Part shown: piece by piece, positions 15,431 through 23,417 of the stretch
How the letters are laid out: each line of letters opens with the position of its first letter
Position numbering within the stretch: position 1 is the first letter of the stretch
Source: CAYIHX01 sp964363305
GTDB lineage: Bacteria > Bdellovibrionota > UBA1018
Reading direction: 5' to 3'
Assembly (NCBI GenBank): GCA_964363305.1
Contig: CAYIHX010000052.1
Span: 1-25,586 of the forward strand
DNA length: 25,586 nt
Notes under the pieces: model-generated
What the model was told of the DNA's origin: nothing
Database searches by the model: none
The model's input: only the letters and a program-made list of their open reading frames with translations
Position numbers and translations under genes: made by a program

Positions 15431-15948
15431 CGGGCTCCTTTGCTTGTTTTTTCTGGATTGAAGGCCACCTTCTCAAGCAGACTGGCAGGGAGATGTTCTT
15501 TGCCGCCATTCCGATTCGTCCCGAGTTGAGAGTCAGTGTTCTGAATCGCGTAGGCGCGAAGGGGATTGATTTTCTCGTTCTTGGCTTTGTTTCCATGGTT
15601 CTGCCCTTTCCTCTGGGTCCGTTTCTGGGCTTTTTCTACAGCTTGTTTGCCGATGGTATTCCCGTCGGCGGCATTCAGGGGCAGAGCTTGGGAAAGCGCA
15701 TCATGAAACTCCGGGTGATCAGCGTGAAACGGAACGGCGCACCTTGTAGTTTGCGTGAATCCATCATTCGAAACGCTCCGGTTGGAGGCGCGACTTTTTT
15801 CGCACTCATCCCGGTCTGGGGCTGGCTCATTGTCCTCTTGCTGGGGATTCCTCTCCTGCTCATCGAAGTCTATCTCATGCTGACGGTCGAGAAGGGGCAC
15901 CGGCTCGGCGATGTCATGGGTGATACCGAAGTGATTTCAGGAGTCTGA
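15424..15948 (+). CDS. RDD-family membrane protein
   Basis: Up to 174 residues with the RDD signature: RVGAKGIDFLVL (first Arg and Asp), GQSLGKRIMKLRV between the helices, and GHRLGDVMGDTEV at the end. Three hydrophobic segments are seen (~residues 48-75, and two packed near 120-150). RDD proteins are inner-membrane proteins of largely unknown role, some linked to ion transport. The ATG at 15424 has AGAGGG very close. A second ATG at 15493 (MFFAAIPIRPEL) gives a more family-like N-terminus and leaves room for the divergent trxA promoter, but its purine box is adjacent to the codon. I list the longer form. polA follows after 5 nt. Confidence 0.83.
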   Translation: MSTGSFACFFWIEGHLLKQTGREMFFAAIPIRPELRVSVLNRVGAKGIDFLVLGFVSMVLPFPLGPFLGFFYSLFADGIPVGGIQGQSLGKRIMKLRVISVKRNGAPCSLRESIIRNAPVGGATFFALIPVWGWLIVLLLGIPLLLIEVYLMLTVEKGHRLGDVMGDTEVISGV

Positions 15949-15953
15949 TCTTC

Positions 15954-18674
15954 ATGCCAGAAAATCACGCGGAAACTCTGTACCTGATCGATATCAGCTC
16001 ATTTATTTTTCGAGCTTTTTTCGCCATTCGTTCTCTTTCGAATCGAAACGGGGAGCCGACGAACGCGGTTTACGGGGTGGCGTCGATGCTGGCCCGATTG
16101 ATCGACGAGGCGCAGCCTCGTCATCTGGTTTGTGTTTACGACTCGAAGGAGCCGTCTTTTCGGAAGCAGGTTTATGCGCAGTATAAGGCGACTCGCAGCG
16201 CTCCGCCGGAGGATCTGGTTCCGCAGTTTGATCGCATCGAGCAGTTGATTACGGCCATGCATATTCCTTCGGTGCGTCAGAGCGGGGTCGAGGCGGACGA
16301 CCTCATTGCCACGCTGACTCAAGACTGGCTGAGGAAAGGAGCAAAAAATCATGTCGTGATCGTGACGGGCGATAAGGACCTTATGCAGCTCGTGAATGGG
16401 CGCGTGCGGGTCTGGGATACGATGATTGGAAAATACTATGGCGCAGCCGAAGTAGAGGAAAAATTCGGGGTCCCTCCTTCGCAGATTCGCGACTATTTGG
16501 CTCTTGTGGGCGATACAAGCGACAATATTCCGGGAGTCGAGGGGATCGGCCCGAAGACGGCCACGGATCTATTGAAGGCTTATGGGACGCTGGAAAGTGT
16601 ACTGGAGGCGGCACGGGCGGGCAAGATTCCAGGGAAGCGCGGAGCGACTTTGGCCGAGAGCGAGAAGGTGGCGATGCTTTCCCAGGAGCTGGTCAGCCTG
16701 AAGGATGCTTTGGAGTTCAAGCTCAGCCACGAGGAAACGAACTACTCTTTCACGATGGACCCGGAGCTCGAGGCGTTCTTTCGGGAACTCGATTTTCATT
16801 CCATCATTACGAAGTGGAAGGAGCGGGCCGCCTCCCCGGAGGCAACCGAGGGTTCTTCGGCCCCTGCGGCGGCGCGCGCCGAGGTGCCGTTCCTGGCGAT
16901 CCATCGCGAGGAAGAACTCGTCAAACTGATTGCCGAGCTGGAGCGGATCGGCGAATTTGGCTTTGATCTGGAGACGACCTCGCTTAATCCGCGTGCGGCT
17001 GAGCTAGTGGGCATTGCGCTCTGCCCGGGGGTCGATCGATCGTACTATGTGCCGGTGGGGCACCGAGGGACTGAGCAGCCTCAGATCGCGGCGAGCCGCG
17101 CGCTTGAGCTGCTCAAGCCGTTGCTCGAAAATCCCCGGGTGAAGAAGGTCGGCCAAAACCTCAAGTACGACTGGAGCGTCTTGATGGCTCATGGGGTGAA
17201 GCCCGATGGTATCGGCGCCGATACCATGGTGGCCAGCTATGCGTTAGATCCGGAAGGGCGTCATAACCTGGAGGCCATTGCGGAGAAGTATTTGGGCTAT
17301 CGGGTTCTCAATTATGAGGAAGTTTGCGGCAAGGGAAAAGATCAAATCGGCTTTGATCTGGTGCCGATCGATCTGGCTACTCGCTATTCCGCCGAAGACG
17401 CTTGGGTGGCCGTGAAGCTCTGGGCGTGTCTCCGGCCGCAACTGACCGAGCAGGGCCTGATGCAGATTTTCGCGGAGGTCGATCTTCCGCTGGTTCCCAT
17501 CCTGGCTCGGATGGAAATGACCGGCATTGCGATCGATGAGGAGTGGCTCGCACGTCTCTCGAAAGAGTTTGAGGTCGCGCTGCATGAGATCGAGGAGCGA
17601 ATCTCGACTCACACCACGGGCCCCATTAATTTAAATTCGACCAAACAGCTTGCGAAGCTGCTGTTTGAGGATTTGAAGCTTCCGGTTCAGAGCAAGACTA
17701 AGACCGGATATTCGACCGATGCCTCGGTGCTTGAAGCACTCGCACCCCTGCATGAGGTGCCTCGTCAGCTGCTGGAGTACCGCGAGATCTCGAAGCTCAA
17801 GGGGACCTACGTCGATCCGTTGCCGCTCTTGAAGGACGCGAAGGACGGTCGCATTCACACGAGCTTTCACCAGGCCGTAACGGCGACGGGCCGCCTCTCG
17901 TGCTCGGATCCCAACCTGCAGAACATTCCCATTCGAACGGAGCGAGGAAAGCTCATCCGGCGCGCTTTTGTCGCCTCACCGGGTAACCTGCTGCTCAGTG
18001 CCGACTACTCGCAGATCGAGCTTCGAATTCTGGCCCATATGAGCGGCGATGAGGATCTTTCCGGCTCCTTCGCGCGGGATGAGGACGTGCATCGGCGTAC
18101 GGCTTCAGAAATTTTCGGTGTATCGTTGGATGCCGTCGATGAGCGGATGCGGGGCATCGCGAAGGCCGTCAATTTCGGTCTCATGTACGGGAAGACGGCG
18201 TTCGGGCTTTCGCAGGAGCTTCATATTCCCCGAAAAGAAGCGGCGGATATCATCGACCGCTATTTCAAGCGTTACGCGCAGGTGAAGCGTTTTCTCGATC
18301 AGCAGATTCAGGATGCGCGCGACCGCGGGTGGACGGCGACTTTACTGGGTCGACGACGCTTTTTGCGCGAGATCAACTCGAAGAATGCAGCGGTGCGGGC
18401 TAACGCGGAACGGATGGCGATGAACGCCCCGATTCAGGGCACGGCGGCGGATCTCATGAAGATCGCGATGATCGATATCGATGATGCTCTTCTGAGCGGT
18501 GGCTATCGCTCCCGGCTGATCGTGCAGGTGCACGACGAGGTGCTGCTGGACTGCCCACAGTCGGAGGTCGAAGCAGTGCGAGCGCTCGTTACCCAGAAAA
18601 TGGAAGAGGCGATGAAACTCTCAGTGCCGCTCCGCGTGAATAGCGGGACGGGAACGAATTGGATGGATATTTGA
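15954..18674 (+). CDS. polA: DNA polymerase I
   Basis: A 906-residue, full-length Pol I with CAGGAG upstream of the ATG. 5'-3' exonuclease domain (1-~290): YKATRSAPPEDL, ADDLIATL, VTGDKDLMQLV, GDTSDNIPGVEGIGPKTA. Proofreading 3'-5' exonuclease domain: FDLETT (~336), GQNLKYD (~399) and YSAEDA (~478), so the metal-binding acids are all kept and proofreading should be active, unlike in some bacterial Pol I. Polymerase motifs A (SADYSQIELR, ~681), B (KAVNFGLMYG, ~737) and C (QVHDEV, ~857) are intact. Role: Okazaki-fragment processing and repair synthesis. It is probably co-transcribed with the RDD gene. Its last 54 nt overlap the convergent histidine-kinase gene. Confidence 0.98.
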   Translation: MPENHAETLYLIDISSFIFRAFFAIRSLSNRNGEPTNAVYGVASMLARLIDEAQPRHLVCVYDSKEPSFRKQVYAQYKATRSAPPEDLVPQFDRIEQLITAMHIPSVRQSGVEADDLIATLTQDWLRKGAKNHVVIVTGDKDLMQLVNGRVRVWDTMIGKYYGAAEVEEKFGVPPSQIRDYLALVGDTSDNIPGVEGIGPKTATDLLKAYGTLESVLEAARAGKIPGKRGATLAESEKVAMLSQELVSLKDALEFKLSHEETNYSFTMDPELEAFFRELDFHSIITKWKERAASPEATEGSSAPAAARAEVPFLAIHREEELVKLIAELERIGEFGFDLETTSLNPRAAELVGIALCPGVDRSYYVPVGHRGTEQPQIAASRALELLKPLLENPRVKKVGQNLKYDWSVLMAHGVKPDGIGADTMVASYALDPEGRHNLEAIAEKYLGYRVLNYEEVCGKGKDQIGFDLVPIDLATRYSAEDAWVAVKLWACLRPQLTEQGLMQIFAEVDLPLVPILARMEMTGIAIDEEWLARLSKEFEVALHEIEERISTHTTGPINLNSTKQLAKLLFEDLKLPVQSKTKTGYSTDASVLEALAPLHEVPRQLLEYREISKLKGTYVDPLPLLKDAKDGRIHTSFHQAVTATGRLSCSDPNLQNIPIRTERGKLIRRAFVASPGNLLLSADYSQIELRILAHMSGDEDLSGSFARDEDVHRRTASEIFGVSLDAVDERMRGIAKAVNFGLMYGKTAFGLSQELHIPRKEAADIIDRYFKRYAQVKRFLDQQIQDARDRGWTATLLGRRRFLREINSKNAAVRANAERMAMNAPIQGTAADLMKIAMIDIDDALLSGGYRSRLIVQVHDEVLLDCPQSEVEAVRALVTQKMEEAMKLSVPLRVNSGTGTNWMDI

Positions 18675-20261
18675 GGTCGTGAGGCCGGCTTGGCTGGGGA
18701 TCTCCAAGAGAGCTTGAATCTGTTCAACGAGCGCCGAGACTCGAAATGGCTTGTGCAACAAAAGAGAGGCGTCGTGTTCTTTGGGTTTGAGTTCCCCGGT
18801 GATTGCGATGATTGGAAGCGCCGGGAGAAGCTCGCGCGTGCGCTTGATGAGGTCCTCTCCAGAGAGCTTAGGCATCCAGAGGTCCGTCACAAGAAGCGCG
18901 ATTCGGCTTGGATTCGCGATCAGGAGGTCGAGCGCTTGTGCGCCGTTTTTCGCGCTGAGGACGACAAAGCCCGCGCGATTCAGCCCCCTCTCCAGGGCCC
19001 TTCGGATGTCGTCTTCATCCTCAGCGAGGATGATCCAGGGGCGCTCTTGGGGCGTCTCGGTCGGGTTGATCGGAGGCAGCGGGATGGGACTCACAGCGGG
19101 AGCGGGCAGCGTCTCCTCAGTTGTGAATGCAGGGAAAGAGATATAGAACGAGGTAGGTCCGCCGTCTGCGCTTTCGACCTCGATGCGAGCGCCGTGGTTT
19201 TGGGCGATCATCGAGACGACCGCAAGTCCGAGCCCGTAGCCTCGGTCATCGCTTTTGGTCGAGAAAAAGGGCTCAAAGATACGTGTTCTGACTTCAGGGC
19301 TCATGCCATGACCGGTGTCGCGCAGGCACAACACCAGCGAGAGGGGTGACTGCGTCCGTAGGGGCTCGCGGAGGAGCGAGGATTTACAGAGGCTGGTTTC
19401 AAGGGTGAGGTGCCCCCCATTGGGCATCGCGTCTCGGGCGTTGAGGGCCAGATTCAGGATCAGCTGCGAGATCATGTCTGGGTTGCCTTCGATTTCAGCG
19501 ACCCCGGCTTCTTCTTTTACGGTGAGCTGAACCGCGCGCGGAAAAAGAGGAGAGATGAGATTCATTGCCTCTTGAACAGCATTTGAAAAACGAAATTTTT
19601 TGCTCGAGGAAATCCTGGGGCGGGCATAGACCATGAGGTCACGGGCAATTGATCGTCCGCGCTCGATCGCGTGGTTGAGTCGCTCGAAGTCATCATCGAT
19701 GGGGTCCCCGGCGGCGTTCGTTTTGGATCGAAGCTGCTCGGAGCGGAGCAGAATGATCTGCATGAGGTTGTTGAATTCGTGGGCGACCCCAGCAGAGAGA
19801 CGTCCCAGCGACTCCATTCGTTGGGCGCGAATCAGCTGGTCTTGAAGTTTTTGGCGGGATTCGTTCTCGCGCGACCTTTCCGTGATATCGAGGCAGGCGC
19901 CCCAGGCGTGAACCAGGGTTCCGTCTGAGGCTACTTCGTGGGCGATCACCGCGGAGAACTTTCGGATCACACCGTCGGGACCGAAAAAGTTAAAATCGAC
20001 CTCTGCCTCTTTGCCCGCTAAGATCGCTTTGTTCAATACCGTTCTGATCTTCTCGGTCTCCTGAGGTCCTAAGAGATCGAGAATCAGGCTGCGCGGGAGG
20101 CGTCGTTTTCGGGTTCTGAGTTGAAAAAGTCGCACCAGCTGATCGCTCATGACGATTCGGTCAGTCTTTCTATCCCAGACCCAGCTTCCCAGCCCGGCGA
20201 GGCGTTCACCTCGAAGGAGGAGGTCTTGCAGGGAGTGGGGGCTTTTCGAATGGATCGACAT
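18621..20261 (-). CDS. PAS-domain hybrid sensor histidine kinase/response regulator
   Basis: A 546-residue soluble protein; no membrane segment is seen. PAS domain at ~20-135 (LGSWVWDRKTDRI ... HAWGACLDITERSRE). Dimerisation/H-box AGVAHEFNNLM with His161. HATPase with LILNLALNARDAMPNGG (N box), RDTGHGM (G1), FEPFFSTK (F) and GYGLGL (G2). After a Pro-rich linker, a receiver domain with acidic EDEDD, phospho-acceptor Asp460 (VTDLWMP) and a LHKPF Lys. So it is a complete hybrid kinase, probably cytoplasmic and sensing through PAS. The ATG at 20261 was chosen because it begins the natural N-terminus and clears the upstream gene by 22 nt; its ribosome binding site is weak. It ends the glyA-to-kinase run and overlaps polA by 54 nt at the 3' ends. 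Confidence 0.93.
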   Translation of the reverse strand: MSIHSKSPHSLQDLLLRGERLAGLGSWVWDRKTDRIVMSDQLVRLFQLRTRKRRLPRSLILDLLGPQETEKIRTVLNKAILAGKEAEVDFNFFGPDGVIRKFSAVIAHEVASDGTLVHAWGACLDITERSRENESRQKLQDQLIRAQRMESLGRLSAGVAHEFNNLMQIILLRSEQLRSKTNAAGDPIDDDFERLNHAIERGRSIARDLMVYARPRISSSKKFRFSNAVQEAMNLISPLFPRAVQLTVKEEAGVAEIEGNPDMISQLILNLALNARDAMPNGGHLTLETSLCKSSLLREPLRTQSPLSLVLCLRDTGHGMSPEVRTRIFEPFFSTKSDDRGYGLGLAVVSMIAQNHGARIEVESADGGPTSFYISFPAFTTEETLPAPAVSPIPLPPINPTETPQERPWIILAEDEDDIRRALERGLNRAGFVVLSAKNGAQALDLLIANPSRIALLVTDLWMPKLSGEDLIKRTRELLPALPIIAITGELKPKEHDASLLLHKPFRVSALVEQIQALLEIPSQAGLTTSNIHPIRSRPAIHAERH

Positions 20262-20283
20262 GGGGGCTCTTTTAGCCACAGAT

Positions 20284-20835
20284 CTAGAGGGCTTGAAAGG
20301 GGTTTCGTCCGAGGCCTCTGAGGATTTGATTACGAAACCGAAGCCAGACCGCATCAAAGGTGATCCGGACCTGGGGTTGCATGGCGATCGGCAGCCGCAG
20401 GCTATCCAACCAGACCTTGGCCCATTCGACCGTTTCTTCAATCAGATGAACGCCCAGAGGTTGGGTTCCATCGGGTTCGTCCGGCCCTGCGATGGGGAGC
20501 GAGAGGGGCAGGTTTGACTCCATCAGCGCGCGGTAGGCCGGATAGGCCCAGAGGTGAAAGGCGAGGGGTTCGCTGAGGCCTGACTCCATCACAACGGCTT
20601 GAAGGGCCGCATACGTCGCCGGGTCGGCGCGAAGCGCTCTTTTCGCGGCAAGCGAGAGCTCGGCATGGAGGCGCGCCGAATAGACGTCCGAGTCATGGGA
20701 TTCATCTCGTTCCTCGAGAAGGTCGAGCGCGCGGGTCTCCCCCCAAAATTCGCCCAGTCGGGCGAGTGTATCACCCTGAGCTTTCAGCATCGCGACCAGA
20801 AATTCACCGAGAACCTGAATACGAGGCGGGTTCAT
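20284..20835 (-). CDS. Unrecognised cytoplasmic protein, kinase-adjacent
   Basis: A 183-residue protein. The ATG at 20835 overlaps the TGA of the upstream gene (ATGA), which fixes this start over an open frame reaching 20967. No signal peptide or membrane segment. The N-terminal half is helical and charged (MLKAQGDTLARLGEFWGETRALDLLEERDE). The rest has several Trp residues and hydrophobic helices (AFHLWAYPAYRALMES, VEWAKVWLDSLRL, ITFDAVWLRF). I do not recognise the family. Placement directly before the hybrid kinase suggests a partner or regulator in the same process. Confidence 0.72.
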   Translation of the reverse strand: MNPPRIQVLGEFLVAMLKAQGDTLARLGEFWGETRALDLLEERDESHDSDVYSARLHAELSLAAKRALRADPATYAALQAVVMESGLSEPLAFHLWAYPAYRALMESNLPLSLPIAGPDEPDGTQPLGVHLIEETVEWAKVWLDSLRLPIAMQPQVRITFDAVWLRFRNQILRGLGRNPFQAL

Positions 20836-21545
20836 CGCTTCTTCGGCGAGTAAAGAATTCGCCACTCCGGTTCTTTCGCTCCGGGGGAAGTGCCCTCGAT
20901 CTGGGAAATTCGAAAATCTGGCGTACGATACTGAGGCTTCAGCACGACATGCCAGCTCCCGAGCCATGAATCAGCCGGGGAAAACCCCTTGGGATCGGGT
21001 TCTCGTTCGGACGATTCCGCAAAGAGAATCACGCCGTGGGGAATCAGACGATCGACCAGTTGCTCTTGCCAGGTTTCGACAGCTTCGATTCTGACCCACG
21101 CGGTCAGCTGCCAGAAGCACCATCCGAGCGAGCTGGCTTCCGCCGCGATGGCTGCCTCCCAGGACCGATCGTAGCGTTCGAGCTTCTCGCGCGGAATGAA
21201 GGTGAAGAGCGCCTCGGGGATCAGGCGAGTTCGTTTTCGGACGGTGTCGGCGCGTTCGATGGCGTCTTCGAGCCCCATCGAAAGATCAGCCGCGCTGCGA
21301 AGCCACTCGATCTTTTTTTCCCAAAGATTGAAATCCTGTACCAAGGTATGCCGCCCATAGGCCATGCAGCGGGATTTCTCGGCGTGCATTTTTCTCATCA
21401 GATCCCGCAGAATGGAGAGTCGGAGAAGGGTGGTTTCTTCGAGGTTCCCGCAGACTTTCCAGCGCTCAATACTGCCCTCGACGAGTTCGCTTGGGGTCAG
21501 GAACGAGCCGGGGCCCGGAGCGAGCGCCGACGCGTCTGCGGTCAT
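20832..21545 (-). CDS. Unrecognised cytoplasmic protein
   Basis: A 237-residue protein whose ATG overlaps the TGA of the gene upstream and whose TGA overlaps the ATG of the gene downstream. No signal peptide. The N-terminal ~140 residues look helical (LLRLSILRDLMRKMHAEKS, AADLSMGLEDAIERAD). The C-terminal part is mixed and Trp-rich (SSLGWCFWQLTAWVRIEAVE, DSWLGSWHVVLKPQY, EWRILYSPKKR), which might be a beta domain. I recognise no family. Expression should be locked to its neighbours. Confidence 0.72.
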   Translation of the reverse strand: MTADASALAPGPGSFLTPSELVEGSIERWKVCGNLEETTLLRLSILRDLMRKMHAEKSRCMAYGRHTLVQDFNLWEKKIEWLRSAADLSMGLEDAIERADTVRKRTRLIPEALFTFIPREKLERYDRSWEAAIAAEASSLGWCFWQLTAWVRIEAVETWQEQLVDRLIPHGVILFAESSEREPDPKGFSPADSWLGSWHVVLKPQYRTPDFRISQIEGTSPGAKEPEWRILYSPKKR

Positions 21546-22012
21546 CGGGGCTTGTCCCCGCGGCTCGAGGTTAGAATGGGGGCGCCGTACGAGCCGAGCG
21601 TCTGATGAGCGGAGAGCCGTCGAGGTTTGGGCTGGACGGAGGTGATGACAGGAGTGCTCATGGGGGGCGCTAGAGCGGAAGACTGCGGGAGCGGTTTTGT
21701 GGTCCGAGCAGAAGGACGAATCCGGCTTCGGGCCCGATCCAGCAGGGCGTGGATCACGGCCGGGTCTTCGAGGGCGGGAAGATACTCGCGGCGCTGCGAG
21801 GTGTAGCGAGTCGGATGGTTCGGTGCCTGAGGCGCGATCGGAGGAGGAATTTTTGATTGGAGAGACTGGGCATGAGCCAAGGTGGACGCGCGAGTGACGG
21901 CTTCGAGTCCGGCGAGCAGAGCAAGCGATTCCATGACCGACGGACCAGACGCCGAGGTGAAGGGCTCAAATTCGCGTTCGGCGGGGGAGGAGGAGCGTCG
22001 AGGAGGTTTCAT
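21542..22012 (-). CDS. Low-complexity Pro/Ser/Arg-rich protein, unknown
   Basis: A 156-residue protein with AGGAGG-type purines missing but an ATGA overlap with the upstream gene that defines the start. The composition is rich in Pro, Ser, Ala and Arg (MKPPRRSSSPAERE start, KIPPPIAPQAPNHPTR, KPLPQSSALAPPMSTPV), so it is probably mostly disordered. One helical stretch (VMESLALLAGLEAVTRA) and another (AVIHALLDRARSRIR) could be binding segments. It may be a linker or adaptor between the unknown proteins around it. Evidence for it being a real gene is the overlap chain rather than homology. Confidence 0.62.
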   Translation of the reverse strand: MKPPRRSSSPAEREFEPFTSASGPSVMESLALLAGLEAVTRASTLAHAQSLQSKIPPPIAPQAPNHPTRYTSQRREYLPALEDPAVIHALLDRARSRIRPSARTTKPLPQSSALAPPMSTPVITSVQPKPRRLSAHQTLGSYGAPILTSSRGDKPR

Positions 22013-22422
22013 GGAGCGAGTTTAACCTCCATGCCGCTGAGTCTTTTTTTCAGGGCAGCCGGTTCGATTCCACCGAGATCCGCCTTCGAGGCAGCGAGCG
22101 GCCCGAGTTTGAGAGAGGAGAGGTTTTTCTTGAGACGCTCCCAGCTTTCGGTCGGCAATGCGGGCCTTTCATCAGGAGAATTCATGGGTCCGCCACCGGC
22201 GAGAAAGAGGTGTAGGATTCGATCGTGCCACTGAACGGGGACATAGCAGCACTCGCCGACCTTCCCGCTGATGGCCCCGGCTCTCAGAAACTGCGAGAGT
22301 TGGCCGCGTAGCTGCCAGTCGATTTTTCCGGCCAACCCCTGAAGGGGGCGCTCGTTCTCAAAGCAACTCAAAATCAGTCCGTCGACTTCGCCCTGAAAAA
22401 GAAGTTGTTCGGCGGACGTCAC
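22009..22422 (-). CDS. Stand-alone protein resembling the peptidase M17 N-terminal domain
   Basis: A 137-residue protein from a GTG start with GAGGGA 8 nt upstream. The layout (EVDGLILSCFENERPLQGLAGKIDW, then FLRAGAISGKVGE, then HLFLAGGG) follows the macro-like N-terminal domain of leucyl aminopeptidases (M17). The metal-binding catalytic domain is absent, so it is not a peptidase. Possible roles are regulatory or nucleotide/DNA binding, as N-terminal parts of PepA-like proteins contribute to DNA binding (inference). It is 55 nt after nusB and overlaps the next gene by ATGA. The match is by eye and moderate. Confidence 0.68.
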   Translation of the reverse strand: MTSAEQLLFQGEVDGLILSCFENERPLQGLAGKIDWQLRGQLSQFLRAGAISGKVGECCYVPVQWHDRILHLFLAGGGPMNSPDERPALPTESWERLKKNLSSLKLGPLAASKADLGGIEPAALKKRLSGMEVKLAP

Positions 22423-22477
22423 GATAAATTCCCTCGGACCTTCATAGGTTCAAGTCTACCGGGAAGAGCGCGTAACC

Positions 22478-22903
22478 TCAAATGCGGGCGTCGAGAATTC
22501 CGTTAATGAACGCCGCGGAGTCCTGGGTGCCGAATTGTTTGGCCAGTTCGATGGCCTCGTCGATGACGACGGCTTTTGGAGTGTCAGGAAAATGGCTCAA
22601 CTCATAAAGAGACATGCGGAGCAGGCTGCGATCGATGACGCTCATGCGGGTCATTTTCCAGTTGGTCGCCCTTTTTTCGATCTCTTTATCGATTTCGGGC
22701 CGTTTCAGCAGCGTCCCGGCCACGAGCTCGGCCGAGAAGGCGCGAAAGGACTCGTCGACTTGGAAGTGCTCAAAATGCCGTTTGAGGTCATTTGCAAGGT
22801 CGAGTCCCGTAGGCGGCTCTCCCTTGCCATCCGCTTCGTTGACTTCATAGCGGTAGAGGATTTGCAATGCGACCTCGCGTGCTCGGTGTCTGGTTTTCGT
22901 CAT
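22478..22903 (-). CDS. nusB: Transcription antitermination factor NusB
   Basis: A 141-residue, all-helical protein with the NusB signature: RHRAREVALQILYRYEVN at the start, and DRSLLRMSLYELSH, PKAVVIDEAIELAKQFG and FINGILDA at the end. It binds boxA RNA with NusE (S10) in the Nus complex that helps polymerase through rRNA operons. ATG at 22903 overlaps the TGA of nrdR (ATGA). Pairing with nrdR is widespread in bacteria. Confidence 0.96.
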   Translation of the reverse strand: MTKTRHRAREVALQILYRYEVNEADGKGEPPTGLDLANDLKRHFEHFQVDESFRAFSAELVAGTLLKRPEIDKEIEKRATNWKMTRMSVIDRSLLRMSLYELSHFPDTPKAVVIDEAIELAKQFGTQDSAAFINGILDARI

Positions 22904-23412
22904 TGCGGAGAGACCTCAGGTTCGGACAGTTCGGGGAAGAGGGGAAGATGCTGGGATTCGTGGTCGTGGGCCTCGTCTTTGAGATCGGCGACGAACTCCT
23001 CGAGTCCGCGAAATTCCCGGTAAACACTGGCGAATCGCACGTAGGCTACTTGATCAATCGTTTTGAGCTCTTTCATGAGCATCTCGCCGATTATTTTCGC
23101 CGGGACCTCTTTGAGGCCCAGTTGTTGTAGGCGTTTTTCGATCCGGCTGGCGAGCGCTTCAATCTGTTCGGTTTGGACGGGACGCTTTTGGGTCGCCTTG
23201 GCAAGCCCTCCGAGAATTTTTTCGCGTGAGTAGGTTTCGCGTCGGCCGTCTTTCTTGATGATCAGAGGCATGACCTCTTCGACTCGCTCGTAGGTCGTGA
23301 AGCGGCCTTCGCAGCGTGGGCACGCGCGACGACGTCGGGTGATGTCACCGGTTTGATTCAACCGGGAATCGACGACTTTCGTATCGAGGTTTTCACAGAA
23401 TGGGCATTTCAA
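22900..23412 (-). CDS. nrdR: Transcriptional repressor NrdR
   Basis: A 170-residue protein. The family start MKCPFC is encoded here by TTG at 23412, 5 nt after the glyA stop and without a strong Shine-Dalgarno, so translation may depend on coupling to glyA. The zinc ribbon is Cys3/Cys6 and Cys31/Cys34 with TRRRRACPRCEGRFTTYER. The ATP-cone follows (PLIIKKDGRRETYSREKI ... VAYVRFASVYREF). NrdR represses ribonucleotide reductase genes according to ATP/dATP level. The C-terminus is an acidic His-rich tail (AHDHESQHLPLFPEL). An earlier TTG at 23451 is open but adds a non-family leader within glyA. Confidence 0.95.
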   Translation of the reverse strand: MKCPFCENLDTKVVDSRLNQTGDITRRRRACPRCEGRFTTYERVEEVMPLIIKKDGRRETYSREKILGGLAKATQKRPVQTEQIEALASRIEKRLQQLGLKEVPAKIIGEMLMKELKTIDQVAYVRFASVYREFRGLEEFVADLKDEAHDHESQHLPLFPELSEPEVSPQ

Positions 23413-23417
23413 GCAGG

